This document shows positions 55,677 to 64,000 of a stretch of 64,000 bases of DNA, piece after piece. The position numbers and the translations under genes were made by a program. The notes under the pieces are model-generated. The model saw only the letters and a list, made by a program, of their open reading frames with translations. It was not told the DNA's origin and searched no databases. Position 1 is the stretch's first letter; the number at the start of each line of letters is the position of its first letter. This DNA comes from Marinifilum sp. D714 (GTDB lineage: Bacteria > Bacteroidota > Bacteroidia > Bacteroidales > Marinifilaceae): the NCBI RefSeq assembly GCF_030851345.1, contig NZ_JALPNU010000008.1, positions 111,783 to 175,782 of the forward strand, in the 5' to 3' direction.

Positions 55677-57020
55677 ATGAACACAGAACAATCACCATTC
55701 GAAAAATTTGGCCGCTGGCTAAAACAATCCGTTGGGTTAAAACTTTCTACAATTACCATTCTTATGCTTCTGCTTCTTATTCCAGCAAGCATGATTAAAT
55801 CAATCATTCACGAAAGAGAAAGTCTAAACAGATCGGTACTACATGAAGTAAGCTCCAAATGGGCCAATGAGCAGCAAATTAATGGCCCTATATTAACCAT
55901 TCCTCTGCTATATGAATATCTCAACAATGAAAATGAGACCATCAAGCAAACCAAACTCCTGCACATTCTACCAGATCAATTAAATGTTAATGGCAACATC
56001 GAACCAAAAACCTTAAAACGCGGCATTTACGAGGTAGTCGTTTACCGTAGTAAGCTAAATATTGCCGGAAAATTTGATTTGAATGCAAAAATTGATCAAA
56101 GTGGATTGAAAGAGATTCAATTCGACAAAGCTTTTATAAGCTTAGGTATTTCTGACCTAAGGGGAATCGAGGATCAAGTTCAACTCCAATGGGGAAAAGA
56201 AAAAATATCGGTTCAACCAGGATCACGATTACCCAATATGATGCCCTCTGGCGTTAGTCTTGATGTACCAAATTTGGCAGAAGATTTTACCAAGATGGTT
56301 AACTTTTCTTTTGACTTAAATCTACAAGGAAGTCAAAATCTCTCCTTTATTCCTGTAGGTGGAAGTACACAAGTCCAGCTTCAATCTCTATGGTCCTCTC
56401 CTAGTTTTAATGGAAACTTTATTCCCAAAACTCGTGAAGTTAGCGATCGAGGCTTTACAGCCAAGTGGAAAGCCTTATTGCTTAATCGCAACTATCCTCA
56501 ATCATGGGTAGATAGAAATATAGCCGACAGAATGCAAGATTCAAGTTTTGGTGTAGATTTAATTATGCCTTTGGATGATTACCAAAAAGCAACTCGATCG
56601 GCTAAATATGCAGCCATGACCATCTCTCTAATCTTCTTGGTATTCTTTCTGGTAGAGATTCTCAACGGAAAAAAAATCCATCCATTTCAATATACTTTGG
56701 TAGGTTTAGCGCTTTGTCTTTTCTATGTTCTGTTAATATCCATTTCGGAACATGCCAATTTTAATATTGCATACCTTATTTCGGCCGGAGTTAGTTCCTT
56801 GCTTATTTCTCTTTACTCAACAAGTGTTTTCAAGTCGTTAAAATTTACCGCTATACTGTCATCTACCATTCTAGGAATTTACACTTTCCTTTTTGTAACG
56901 CTTCAACTTGCTGATTATGCCTTACTAATGGGTAGTATAGGATTAACAGTAATTCTTGCCATAACCATGTTCTTTACCCGAAACATTAATTGGTACAAAT
57001 TACATGTGAGTGCTGAATAA
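55677..57020 (+). CDS. creD: Inner-membrane protein CreD
   Basis: Envelope-stress-associated membrane protein. It has an N-terminal TM helix (about 23-40), a periplasmic domain with SKWANEQQINGPILTIPL (about 60-77), and FIPVGGSTQVQLQSLWSSPSF and RNYPQSW blocks typical of CreD, then about five C-terminal TM helices. Length 447. I start at the ATG at 55677; an upstream TTG would overlap the operator. No CreBC two-component genes are nearby; control appears to be by the adjacent winged-helix protein. Confidence 0.92.
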   Translation: MNTEQSPFEKFGRWLKQSVGLKLSTITILMLLLLIPASMIKSIIHERESLNRSVLHEVSSKWANEQQINGPILTIPLLYEYLNNENETIKQTKLLHILPDQLNVNGNIEPKTLKRGIYEVVVYRSKLNIAGKFDLNAKIDQSGLKEIQFDKAFISLGISDLRGIEDQVQLQWGKEKISVQPGSRLPNMMPSGVSLDVPNLAEDFTKMVNFSFDLNLQGSQNLSFIPVGGSTQVQLQSLWSSPSFNGNFIPKTREVSDRGFTAKWKALLLNRNYPQSWVDRNIADRMQDSSFGVDLIMPLDDYQKATRSAKYAAMTISLIFLVFFLVEILNGKKIHPFQYTLVGLALCLFYVLLISISEHANFNIAYLISAGVSSLLISLYSTSVFKSLKFTAILSSTILGIYTFLFVTLQLADYALLMGSIGLTVILAITMFFTRNINWYKLHVSAE

Positions 57021-57044
57021 TTTCAATTAAAATCCGGTTGAGAA

Positions 57045-57428
57045 ATGAATAAAAAACGCAAATTCTCCATAAAGGCTAGATTGAATAGTTTTAAACATGC
57101 TCTACGAGGTTTAAAAATCGTAGTCAAAGAAGAAGATAATGCCAAAATTCATTTGGGTATTGGTATTATCATGTACGTACTATCTGCCGTTTTAAAGCTA
57201 AAAAAAATGGAAATTGTTGCAGTGCTTTTCTCAATCGGATTTGTTGTTGTAGCCGAACTATTTAATACAGCTATCGAAAATCTTTGTGATTTTGTTCAAC
57301 CAGATCATCACAAACAAATCAAGAAAATAAAAGACATATCAGCTGCAGCAGTATTGATAAGTGCAATAACAGCTTTCCTGATAGGATTAATTATTTATTT
57401 GCCCAGACTGATTTGCACACTCTCTTAA
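57045..57428 (+). CDS. dgkA: Diacylglycerol/undecaprenol kinase
   Basis: Small trimeric membrane kinase family that phosphorylates diacylglycerol or undecaprenol. It has an N-terminal amphipathic helix (SFKHALRGL), EEDNAKIHL (about 28-36), the active-site stretch VVAELFNTAIENLCDF (about 68-83), and KIKDISAAAV (about 95-104). Three TM helices, 127 residues. It lies 24 bp after creD. Confidence 0.93.
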   Translation: MNKKRKFSIKARLNSFKHALRGLKIVVKEEDNAKIHLGIGIIMYVLSAVLKLKKMEIVAVLFSIGFVVVAELFNTAIENLCDFVQPDHHKQIKKIKDISAAAVLISAITAFLIGLIIYLPRLICTLS

Positions 57429-57479
57429 ATTGCAAAGTTTTCGTAACTTTTATTTAGCTTATAAAAAATCCTAGTTGTT

Positions 57480-58691
57480 ATGAGTAAAATCTATCAATAC
57501 GATTACATCATTATAGGTGCAGGTATAATTGGATTAACATTGGCCAAGGAATTGATGTCAAAATATCCGCAAAGCACTATCGCAATTCTGGAAAAGGAAG
57601 AGGATGTTGCCAAACACGCAAGTGGTTTGAACAGCGGTGTTTTACATGCTGGATTCTATTATACTTCGGATTCTTTAAAAGCTCGATTTTGTGTACAAGG
57701 AAATCAATTGATGAAATCATTTTGTAGGGAAAATAATATTCCTGTAAACCAATGCGGTAAAGTTGTTGTCGCTGCCAATGCTGAAGAATTAAAAGGATTA
57801 TATGAATTGGAAAAGCGAGGCAAGAAAAATGGTGTTGATGTTGAGTTGATTGACTTAGATAAACTAAAGGAGATTGATCACAATGCAAAAACCTACCAAA
57901 AGGCACTCTACTCTCCTACAACAGCAAGTGTTGATCCCAAATTGGTTTGCTCGAAACTTAAGAGTATTTTAATAACACAAGGTGTTCAAATCAATTTCTC
58001 AACCAAGTTTAAGAGAATAAAAAATAATATCATTTACACCAACAAAGGACAATACTCTTGTAAGTTTTTATTCAATGCAGCAGGCTTATATGCTGATAAA
58101 ATAGCCAAACAATTTGGTTTTTCGAAGAACCGAATAATAATTCCTTTTAGGGGCAATTATCTAGTGTATGGGAGTAAAAAGCATTCAATAAAAACACATA
58201 TCTATCCGGTTCCCAATCTTTTAAATCCATTTTTAGGTGTGCACTACACTCTAACGGTAAACAATGAATTAAAATTAGGACCAACATCAACACCTGCGTT
58301 TTGGAGAGAAAATTACAACGGATTATCCAGGTTTAATTTTCAGGAATTCTTTCAAATCATATACTATGAGTCAAAGTTATTTCTTTTAAATTCATTTAAT
58401 TTTAGGCGTTTGGCCATTTCCGAAATTAAAAAGTACAATCGAAAACATTTTGTACAGCTGGCCAAACATTTATCTTACAATTGTGATCCTAAATCATTTG
58501 ATACCTGGTCTAAACCTGGAATCAGGGCTCAACTGCTCAATACAAAAACATTAAAGCTTGAAATGGATTTTATTGTAGAAGGAGATTCAAATTCTCTACA
58601 TATTCTAAATGCAGTATCGCCAGCTTTTACATGCAGTTTTGCTTTTGCAAAATATCTTGTATCGGAAAAATTGAAAAAAAATATCGATTAA
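57480..58691 (+). CDS. lhgO: L-2-hydroxyglutarate oxidase
   Basis: FAD-dependent oxidase or dehydrogenase converting L-2-hydroxyglutarate to 2-oxoglutarate. The dinucleotide motif is IIIGAGIIGLTLAKEL (10-25), the DAO-family block HASGLNSGVLHAGFYY (about 46-61), and the C-terminal GDSNSLHILNAVSPAFTCSF. Length 403 agrees with LhgO. Confidence 0.88.
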   Translation: MSKIYQYDYIIIGAGIIGLTLAKELMSKYPQSTIAILEKEEDVAKHASGLNSGVLHAGFYYTSDSLKARFCVQGNQLMKSFCRENNIPVNQCGKVVVAANAEELKGLYELEKRGKKNGVDVELIDLDKLKEIDHNAKTYQKALYSPTTASVDPKLVCSKLKSILITQGVQINFSTKFKRIKNNIIYTNKGQYSCKFLFNAAGLYADKIAKQFGFSKNRIIIPFRGNYLVYGSKKHSIKTHIYPVPNLLNPFLGVHYTLTVNNELKLGPTSTPAFWRENYNGLSRFNFQEFFQIIYYESKLFLLNSFNFRRLAISEIKKYNRKHFVQLAKHLSYNCDPKSFDTWSKPGIRAQLLNTKTLKLEMDFIVEGDSNSLHILNAVSPAFTCSFAFAKYLVSEKLKKNID

Positions 58692-58756
58692 ATAAAAACA
58701 GAACAATAAAATTCACAAATATTTCTAATTTTCACATTTAAATTGAATATCATATC

Positions 58757-59485
58757 ATGGACTTCTACCAGAGTATCTCAAAATACTACCATTATATATT
58801 TCCATTGAATAAAATGCAGCTTGATTTTATTGGGAAAAGCCATCCTAAAGCTAAAGATCAACTTTCCGTGTTAGATATTGGCTGTGCCATTGGTGATTTA
58901 TCAATGGAATTAGCTGAATCTTATCAGAAAGTAATTGGCATCGACTTGGATAAAGGAATGATTGACAAGGCAATCACCAAAGGAAAAAACTACAAAAATC
59001 TTGAATTTCAGTTGCAGAATATGCTGAAACTTGATACTGCCTTTGGATCAAATTCGTTCGATATTATTGCCTGCTTTGGAAATACATTGGTGCACTTGAA
59101 TTCAGATGAAGAAGTTTTGCAATTCTTTAAAAATGCCAAAGCCGTTTTAAAGGAAGATGGGAAACTACTTTTTCAAATCATTAATTACGACAGAATTATC
59201 GATCAGAAGATTGATCACTTGCCTACAATAGAAAATGAGGTCGTAAAGTTTGAACGCAACTATAAATATCATTCCTCATTGGGGAAAGTTGATTTTGAAA
59301 CCATACTGAGCATTAAAGAAAGTAATAGTAGCATTCAAAACTGCATTGCTTTATTGGCGCTCAGAAAATTAAAAGTGGAAAAACTTCTGCAAAAAGCAGG
59401 TTTTACAAACATTTCATTTTTCGGAAACTTTAAACGGGAAAATCTCACTGAAAACAGCATGCCTTTAATTGTTGAGGCAGGCTAA
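58757..59485 (+). CDS. Class I SAM-dependent methyltransferase
   Basis: A 242-residue methyltransferase. Motif I is VLDIGCAIGDLSMELAES (about 38-55), motif II is GIDLDKGMIDKA, and a post-motif FDIIACFGNTLVHL lies at about 99-112. There is no signal peptide. It lies between lhgO and a radical SAM gene on the same strand. The substrate is unknown. Confidence 0.87.
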   Translation: MDFYQSISKYYHYIFPLNKMQLDFIGKSHPKAKDQLSVLDIGCAIGDLSMELAESYQKVIGIDLDKGMIDKAITKGKNYKNLEFQLQNMLKLDTAFGSNSFDIIACFGNTLVHLNSDEEVLQFFKNAKAVLKEDGKLLFQIINYDRIIDQKIDHLPTIENEVVKFERNYKYHSSLGKVDFETILSIKESNSSIQNCIALLALRKLKVEKLLQKAGFTNISFFGNFKRENLTENSMPLIVEAG

Positions 59486-59544
59486 CACACTAAGTATCTG
59501 AGTTCACATATCGTTATTTTTTAAATCCTTCATATCCTACAGAA

Positions 59545-60954
59545 ATGAAAGTTAAACTCGTATTGCCATCACTCACCGAGGCGAAGAGCCCATTTTGGCG
59601 TCCAATTAAATACTCCTTGTTCCCTCCGCTTGGTTTAGCAACCTTGGCATCTTACCTTTCTGCAGAGGACGAAATTGAACTTGTAGATCAACATGTGGAG
59701 AAATTACAGATCAATGACAATCCTGATTTGGTCCTGATTCAAGTATATATTACCAATGCAAAGCGTGCTTATAGAATAGCCGATCATTACAGAAAATGTG
59801 GCGCATTTGTAGTTTTAGGTGGTCTACATGTTACTTCAATGCCAAATGAAGCAATCAATCATGCAGACACTTTGATTTTAGGACCTGCAGAACAATCCTT
59901 TCCTGAATTTCTGCAAGATTTTAAAATGAAAAGAACTAAAAAATTCTATCATGCAAAAGCAGGAAGAACCATTGAAAGCCAACCAGTAATCAGGAGAGAC
60001 TTGATAAAGCGAGAAAAATATTTGGTTCCCAACTCTCTATCCATATCCAGAGGCTGTCCTCATCATTGTAGTTTCTGTTATAAAGATGCCTTTTTTAAAG
60101 GTGGAAAATCATTTTATACCCAACGAGTAGATGAAATTCTTGCTGAAATCGATCGTCTTCCAGGAAAGCATCTCTACTTTTTGGATGATCATCTGCTGGG
60201 GGATCCAAAATTGGCTGCCACTCTATTTCGTGAGATGAAGGGAATGAACCGGGTATTTCAAGGAGCTGCTACTGTTGAATCCATTCTTAAAGGCGATTTA
60301 TTGGAATTAGCCTCTGAAGCAGGCCTAAGAAGCGTATTTGTAGGATTCGAAACCTTCTCGGAAGAGAATTTGCGCCAAAGCAATAAAAGCCAAAATCAAA
60401 AGCAAAGCTATGAGTTAGCTGTTAAAAGGCTGCACGATTTAGGAATCATGATCAACGGTAGTTTTGTTTTTGGACTAGACCATGACGATCAAGATGTATT
60501 TAAACGAACCGTTGATTGGGGAGTGAACCATTCTATTACCACAGCAACATATCACATCTTAACGCCTTATCCGGGTACGAAGCTCTATCAGGATTTAAAG
60601 AAGCAAAATCGCATTCTTACCAAGGATTGGAATTTATACGATACAAGGCACACGGTATATGAAAGTAAAAATTTAAGCCCAAAAGAATTGGAAGATGGAT
60701 ATCAATGGGCCTATAAGGAATTTTATTCCTGGCAGAACATAATTAGATCCTCCTATGCTCACGATCATCTTACCCATCAATTAAAACATCTATTCTATAC
60801 TGGTGGATGGAAAAAATTTGAACCAGTATGGAATTTCATCATCAATACAGGAGGCTTAAAGCGCATGTTGCCACTATTGGAATTATTGCTTTGCGAAGTT
60901 GATAAGGCCAAAGCAAATATTTCTGAAAAAACTCTTTACAAATCTTTTCAATGA
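59545..60954 (+). CDS. B12-binding-domain radical SAM protein
   Basis: Radical SAM enzyme with an N-terminal cobalamin-binding-like domain (about 1-140, LFPPLGLATLASYLS, then VVLGGLHVTSMPNEA). The [4Fe-4S] motif is CPHHCSFC (about 170-177, CxxxCxxC). A TIM-barrel part follows (FLDDHLLGD, FVGFETFSEENLRQSNK, GSFVFGLDHDD). The B12 His ligand motif DxHxxG is not evident, so cobalamin binding is uncertain. Length 469. It is followed 45 bp later by an SRPBCC gene. The reaction is unknown. Confidence 0.88.
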   Translation: MKVKLVLPSLTEAKSPFWRPIKYSLFPPLGLATLASYLSAEDEIELVDQHVEKLQINDNPDLVLIQVYITNAKRAYRIADHYRKCGAFVVLGGLHVTSMPNEAINHADTLILGPAEQSFPEFLQDFKMKRTKKFYHAKAGRTIESQPVIRRDLIKREKYLVPNSLSISRGCPHHCSFCYKDAFFKGGKSFYTQRVDEILAEIDRLPGKHLYFLDDHLLGDPKLAATLFREMKGMNRVFQGAATVESILKGDLLELASEAGLRSVFVGFETFSEENLRQSNKSQNQKQSYELAVKRLHDLGIMINGSFVFGLDHDDQDVFKRTVDWGVNHSITTATYHILTPYPGTKLYQDLKKQNRILTKDWNLYDTRHTVYESKNLSPKELEDGYQWAYKEFYSWQNIIRSSYAHDHLTHQLKHLFYTGGWKKFEPVWNFIINTGGLKRMLPLLELLLCEVDKAKANISEKTLYKSFQ

Positions 60955-60999
60955 TTTTTCGTATATTCTATACTCCATAAACTTTAAACCAGATTTGAA

Positions 61000-61434
61000 A
61001 TAAAGTATACCGTTGAAATAGAAATTAACAAGCCTATTGATGAAGTTGTAAAATTATTCAATTGTGAGGGTAACCTTTTTAAATGGATGGAAGGCCTGCA
61101 GAGTATAGAGCACTTAAGGGGAGAACCAGGAGCTAAAGGTTCCACTTCAAAATTGATTTTCAAACAGGGAAAAAGAGAAATGGAAATGCTTGAAACGGTA
61201 ATTTCTTTAAATCTTCCTGAAGAGTTTATCGCAAGCTATGAAGCAAGAGGAATTTACAATTTAGCAAAAACCAGTTTTCTGCCTTTAGGCGATCACAAAA
61301 CAAAGTACCTAAGCGAACAGGAGTTTCAACTGAAAGGACTGATAAAAGTTTTTGGATGGATAATGCCTGGAGCATTTAAAAAGCAAACCGAAAAATACCT
61401 GCAAATGTTTAAAGAGTTTGCCGAAGAACAGTAA
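61000..61434 (+). CDS. SRPBCC-family protein lacking an ATG start (ATA at the expected position)
   Basis: A small START/SRPBCC-fold protein of about 144 residues that may bind a hydrophobic ligand. The full N-terminal strand KYTVEIEINKPIDEVVKLF is in frame upstream of the first ATG (61087), and the codon before it, at 61000, is ATA. An in-frame stop (TAA) lies at 60985-60987, and no ATG, GTG or TTG occurs between. Starting at 61087 would remove the first strand and helix of the fold. Either ATA is used, the start has been mutated, or a shortened protein of 115 residues is made. Confidence 0.7.
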   Translation: MKYTVEIEINKPIDEVVKLFNCEGNLFKWMEGLQSIEHLRGEPGAKGSTSKLIFKQGKREMEMLETVISLNLPEEFIASYEARGIYNLAKTSFLPLGDHKTKYLSEQEFQLKGLIKVFGWIMPGAFKKQTEKYLQMFKEFAEEQ

Positions 61435-61437
61435 TAA

Positions 61438-61472
61438 AAAAGCCATTTACCGTAAGTAAATGGCTTATTTTT
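61438..61472. terminator. Bidirectional terminator between convergent genes
   Basis: AAGCCATTTAC at 61440-61450 pairs with GTAAATGGCTT at 61455-61465, flanked by A-run and T-rich DNA (ATTTTTATTCTTTT). Confidence 0.85.
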
Positions 61473-61486
61473 ATTCTTTTATTTGA

Positions 61487-63100
61487 TTAGAATCCTAAAC
61501 CAAACCTTCCCCAATATTCATTCTCCAATTCTTTCCAACGTAGCATTGTAGCTCCTGTAAAGTCTTTGGTGAATTTATTTAGAAGTGTGCTTGCTTCTTC
61601 TTTCTTGCCTTCTTCCAACAGCTTCTTGATTTTAGCCTCAAAATACTCAGCATCGCTAAAACCTTTGTCTTCAAAGTAAGCTACTTCTTCCATCATACCT
61701 TTTCTGGTTTTTTGCCATTGCAAAGTAGCCAATTTGTTAGCCTTTCTGTATTGCCAGATTGCAGCATCTTCTCTGTAACGCTTTTGTCCACAGAAATTAA
61801 AACTCTCAGGAAGCTTTGTAGTTCCAGAGTAAATTGGAATACGAGGGCTTTGTCCTGGATTATCGAAAGAGAACCAAGCTCTACCACCAATTTCATCAGG
61901 CAACCAATCTCTCAACTGAATGATATGTGAATAAGAACACCATGCAACAGCAACTGTTCTCTGATACTCGATGGTTCCCTCTTTAAGGTAATTGCGCAAG
62001 TTTCTGTGATCTCTTGTTGGCCATGGGTGAGCATTTGGAGCGATAATGGTATCCGCACCAATCTCCTCTTTCTTGTCGTTGTATTTTTTCTTCACCACCT
62101 TTAGGTTTTGAGTCATATCATACTCAGTACCTTCATAAGTTTCGCGATACAATGCAATTACGTCGCGTACAGAAACTTTCTGATCTGGTTTTACAGAGAA
62201 TGGCAATTCATCCGCTTCAAAATCCAATTTTAAAGATGGAGCCAAAGCATTTAAGATGAAAAACTCACGAATCTTAAATGGCTTGTCTACCTTACCATAA
62301 GCTTTCCAGAATTTGAAATCTTCTTTTCCATCCCATCTTTTAAGATTCTTTGCAACAGAGAATACATTATCTGAATACATGAAGTAATCCTTGTTCTTTT
62401 TCTCGATTTTACCGATTCTTGAGATGTTTGCCGATACACCAACATGATCATCAGGAATACGCTGAGCAGCCCAAACGCCTCCGATATTATCAGGACCTTC
62501 GCCAAAAATTTCCATTTGCCAAACCTCATGCTTGTCTGCAATGGTGATACACTCACCCCAATCGCCGTAACCATACTCTTTGATTAATTTGCCGATTAAT
62601 TGAATCGCATCGCGAGCAGTAGTACAACGTTGTAAAGCAATACGCTCCAACTCTTCAATTAGGAACATTCCTTTTTCGTTCACCAATTCTTTAGGGCCAA
62701 CAATGGTAGTTTCACCAATTGCCAATTGCTTTTCATTCAAACATGGATAAGCCGTATTTAAATATGCGTAAGTTTCTTTCGCTTGTGGAATGGTACCTAC
62801 AACATTCATTTTTCTTCGATCCCAAGCAGTTTCAGTTTTCAGGCTACCCTTGTACACTTCCATGGTAGTATCGTTCTCGAACTTCTGTCCTTTTTCAACC
62901 TCTAACCAGGTTCTGTATCGTCCATCACAAGTATGACTTGTAATTACAGATCCATCGGTTGATGCCTTTTTACCCACCATAATACTGGTACAACTCTCTC
63001 CAAAAAACGGATCGTTTACCTGATCTAAAACTCCTTGTGCAACAACACTTGCCGGCAATATGCAAAGCATGGCAAATGCTGCTAATAGTAACTTTTTCAT
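61487..63100 (-). CDS. C69-family dipeptidase, exported
   Basis: N-terminal nucleophile peptidase of family C69 (PepD-like). A signal peptide (1-22) is followed by a short propeptide and the presumed nucleophile Cys37 in GESCTSIMVGKKASTDGS. Further family blocks are SHTCDGRYRTW, the ECITIADKHEVWQMEIFG region (about 192-209) and NISRIGKI (about 236-243). Length 537. Autocatalytic cleavage before Cys37 would be expected. It stands alone. Confidence 0.88.
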   Translation of the reverse strand: MKKLLLAAFAMLCILPASVVAQGVLDQVNDPFFGESCTSIMVGKKASTDGSVITSHTCDGRYRTWLEVEKGQKFENDTTMEVYKGSLKTETAWDRRKMNVVGTIPQAKETYAYLNTAYPCLNEKQLAIGETTIVGPKELVNEKGMFLIEELERIALQRCTTARDAIQLIGKLIKEYGYGDWGECITIADKHEVWQMEIFGEGPDNIGGVWAAQRIPDDHVGVSANISRIGKIEKKNKDYFMYSDNVFSVAKNLKRWDGKEDFKFWKAYGKVDKPFKIREFFILNALAPSLKLDFEADELPFSVKPDQKVSVRDVIALYRETYEGTEYDMTQNLKVVKKKYNDKKEEIGADTIIAPNAHPWPTRDHRNLRNYLKEGTIEYQRTVAVAWCSYSHIIQLRDWLPDEIGGRAWFSFDNPGQSPRIPIYSGTTKLPESFNFCGQKRYREDAAIWQYRKANKLATLQWQKTRKGMMEEVAYFEDKGFSDAEYFEAKIKKLLEEGKKEEASTLLNKFTKDFTGATMLRWKELENEYWGRFGLGF

Positions 63101-63331
63101 GTGTTTGTTGTTTAAAATGTATGCCTCAGTTTTAAAATTGAGCTCTAAAAATAATTTTTTCTCATTATTCTACCAATTGTACAACAAAATGATTGATAAT
63201 GCTTTTAAACAAGTACGACATTTATGGGTTCAGCACCCTACTTGTTGACGATGAGTTCCAATATTTATTAAAATGGTATCACTTTTAAGATTCATTAACT
63301 TTTGTTTAAAGCATTTAGCATACTTCTCCCC

Positions 63332-63437
63332 TACATTTGTAACATACAAAACAGAGATGTTTTTTCATAGATTAGATTTAGGTTAGTAAATAGTGGTTAG
63401 AGAAAATCCCGGACTTTTATAAGGTTCGGGATTTTTC
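63332..63437 (+). ncRNA. Putative small RNA or leader, copy 1
   Basis: A -7 element TACATTTG at 63332-63339 predicts a start near 63346. The transcript would run about 90 nt to an intrinsic terminator at 63403-63437 (AAATCCCG...CGGGATTT, then T). It contains a 9-codon ORF (MFFHRLDLG) at 63357-63386 with two Phe codons. A nearly identical unit lies 443 bp downstream. It could be an independent sRNA or an attenuator leader. Confidence 0.5.
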
Positions 63438-63585
63438 TTTGCTAATATTCAGTCCTCGGCTAAAGCAGAGGACAATTGAAAATAGTCTGTGCTGAATTTT
63501 ACCTTTAGCTCGGGTTCTAAACCGAGGCATTTAAGCAATCCAAATACTGCGGTACGCTGTACCTTTTTTCATTTCATTCTAATTT

Positions 63586-63661
63586 TTCTATAAATATTCC
63601 GGTTCTCCGTACCTAAATTTCTTTAAGAATAAAGCAGCAGAGCTGCGAAATATTTATAGAA
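63586..63661. repeat. 76-bp REP/MITE-like element with 13-bp inverted ends
   Basis: TTCTATAAATATT at 63586-63598 and its exact complement at 63649-63661 flank a core that contains the hairpin GCAGCAGAGCTGC. The ends and GC-rich core resemble REP-type palindromes associated with IS200-like RAYT transposases. The left end appears to recur at the window edge (sequence to 64000 matches that before 63590). Confidence 0.5.
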
Positions 63662-63774
63662 CTACACATTTATATATTTAATGAGGTGCAGCGCACCGTG
63701 ATATGAATCACAATATTCTAATCATCTTTAAGTTTTATTAACTTTTATTCAATGCATTTAGCACTCTTCTACTC

Positions 63775-63880
63775 TACATTTGTAACATACAAAACAGAGA
63801 TATTTTTTCATAGATTAGATTTAGGTTAGTAAATAGTGGTTAGAGAAAATCCCGAACTTTTATAAGGTTCGGGATTTTTC
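63775..63880 (+). ncRNA. Putative small RNA or leader, copy 2
   Basis: Same layout as copy 1: TACATTTG at 63775-63782, then about 60 nt identical except for single changes, and a terminator at 63846-63879 whose stem is complete here (CCCGAACTTTTATAAGGTTCGGG). The small ORF's ATG is ATA in this copy, so the peptide is not conserved. The RNA structure seems to be what is kept. Confidence 0.5.
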
Positions 63881-64000
63881 TTTGCCAATAATTTGCCCAC
63901 AGCTAAAGCTTGGAATAAATGGAAATAGTTGGTGCGACATTCATGCAAACTAAATATTACGGTACGCTGTACCTTTTTTCATTTCATTCTAATTTTTCTA

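Larger units (their letters stand above)
63101..64000. other. Gene-free region with duplicated RNA units and palindromes
   Basis: 900 bp with no supported protein gene. It holds two homologous units of about 150 bp (near 63290-63445 and 63735-63890), each with a promoter and terminator, and small GC-rich palindromes: GGTACGCTGTACC at 63551-63563 and again at 63961-63973, GCAGCAGAGCTGC at 63634-63646 and GGTGCAGCGCACC at 63685-63697. The second unit's repeat tail reaches the window end. Confidence 0.6.

Overview
The window looks like chromosome from a marine or sediment anaerobe of the Bacteroidota, order Marinilabiliales-like (the genus is a guess). The evidence is AT-rich DNA, a SusC/SusD polysaccharide utilization locus, Bacteroidota-type -7 promoter elements (TAnnTTTG), lipoproteins with acidic residues after the lipobox cysteine, a type IX secretion C-terminal domain, GLPGLI-like and FIVAR-like domains, and [FeFe]-hydrogenase-type sensor genes. 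No tRNA, rRNA, IS element or CRISPR array was seen.

1-21,612 is sugar metabolism. A minus-strand locus runs susC, susD, a two-LamG surface lipoprotein, two GH92 mannosidases, a PNGase F-type amidase and a GH125 exo-alpha-1,6-mannosidase cut by the window edge. Together they would bind, release and trim high-mannose N-glycans. A divergent transmembrane regulator (LamG, Kelch-like propeller, one membrane helix, SARP-like winged helix) probably senses the glycan. Next to it a lacI-MFS-ROK operon, with two LacI-type operators at its promoter, could import and phosphorylate the released mannose. proC follows.

21,666-30,576 holds a type IX-secreted trypsin-like protease, a lone CheY-like receiver and a five-gene minus-strand operon. 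That operon has two hydrogenase-like iron-sulfur PAS sensors, each followed by a SpoIIE-type phosphatase, with a NuoE-like [2Fe-2S] protein between the two pairs. It resembles a sensory (group C) [FeFe] hydrogenase system, duplicated, with one copy degenerate at metal-ligand positions.

30,986-37,868 is accessory. It has a PQQ-like propeller protein, a LolA-like protein, an uncharacterised protein, a 1-kb gene-poor stretch with a decayed heptad-repeat gene, and a two-gene operon of an OLD-like ATPase-TOPRIM protein overlapping a SLATT membrane protein. The last pair is a candidate antiphage system.

37,884-63,100 is mostly housekeeping: EEP nuclease, RidA, a glutamine amidotransferase, LptD, an AmiC-type amidase, an MCE protein, DnaA, an EamA permease, YigZ, PyrB/PyrI behind a leader that looks like a UTP-sensing attenuator, a cysteine-less disulfide-reductase-like flavoprotein, an FKBP isomerase, a membrane protein/wHTH/CreD cluster with a shared palindromic operator, DgkA, L-2-hydroxyglutarate oxidase, a methyltransferase, a radical SAM protein, an SRPBCC protein lacking an ATG at the expected start, and a C69 dipeptidase.

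63,101-64,000 has no protein gene. It holds two near-identical promoter-to-terminator RNA units about 443 bp apart, with REP/MITE-like palindromes between and after them.
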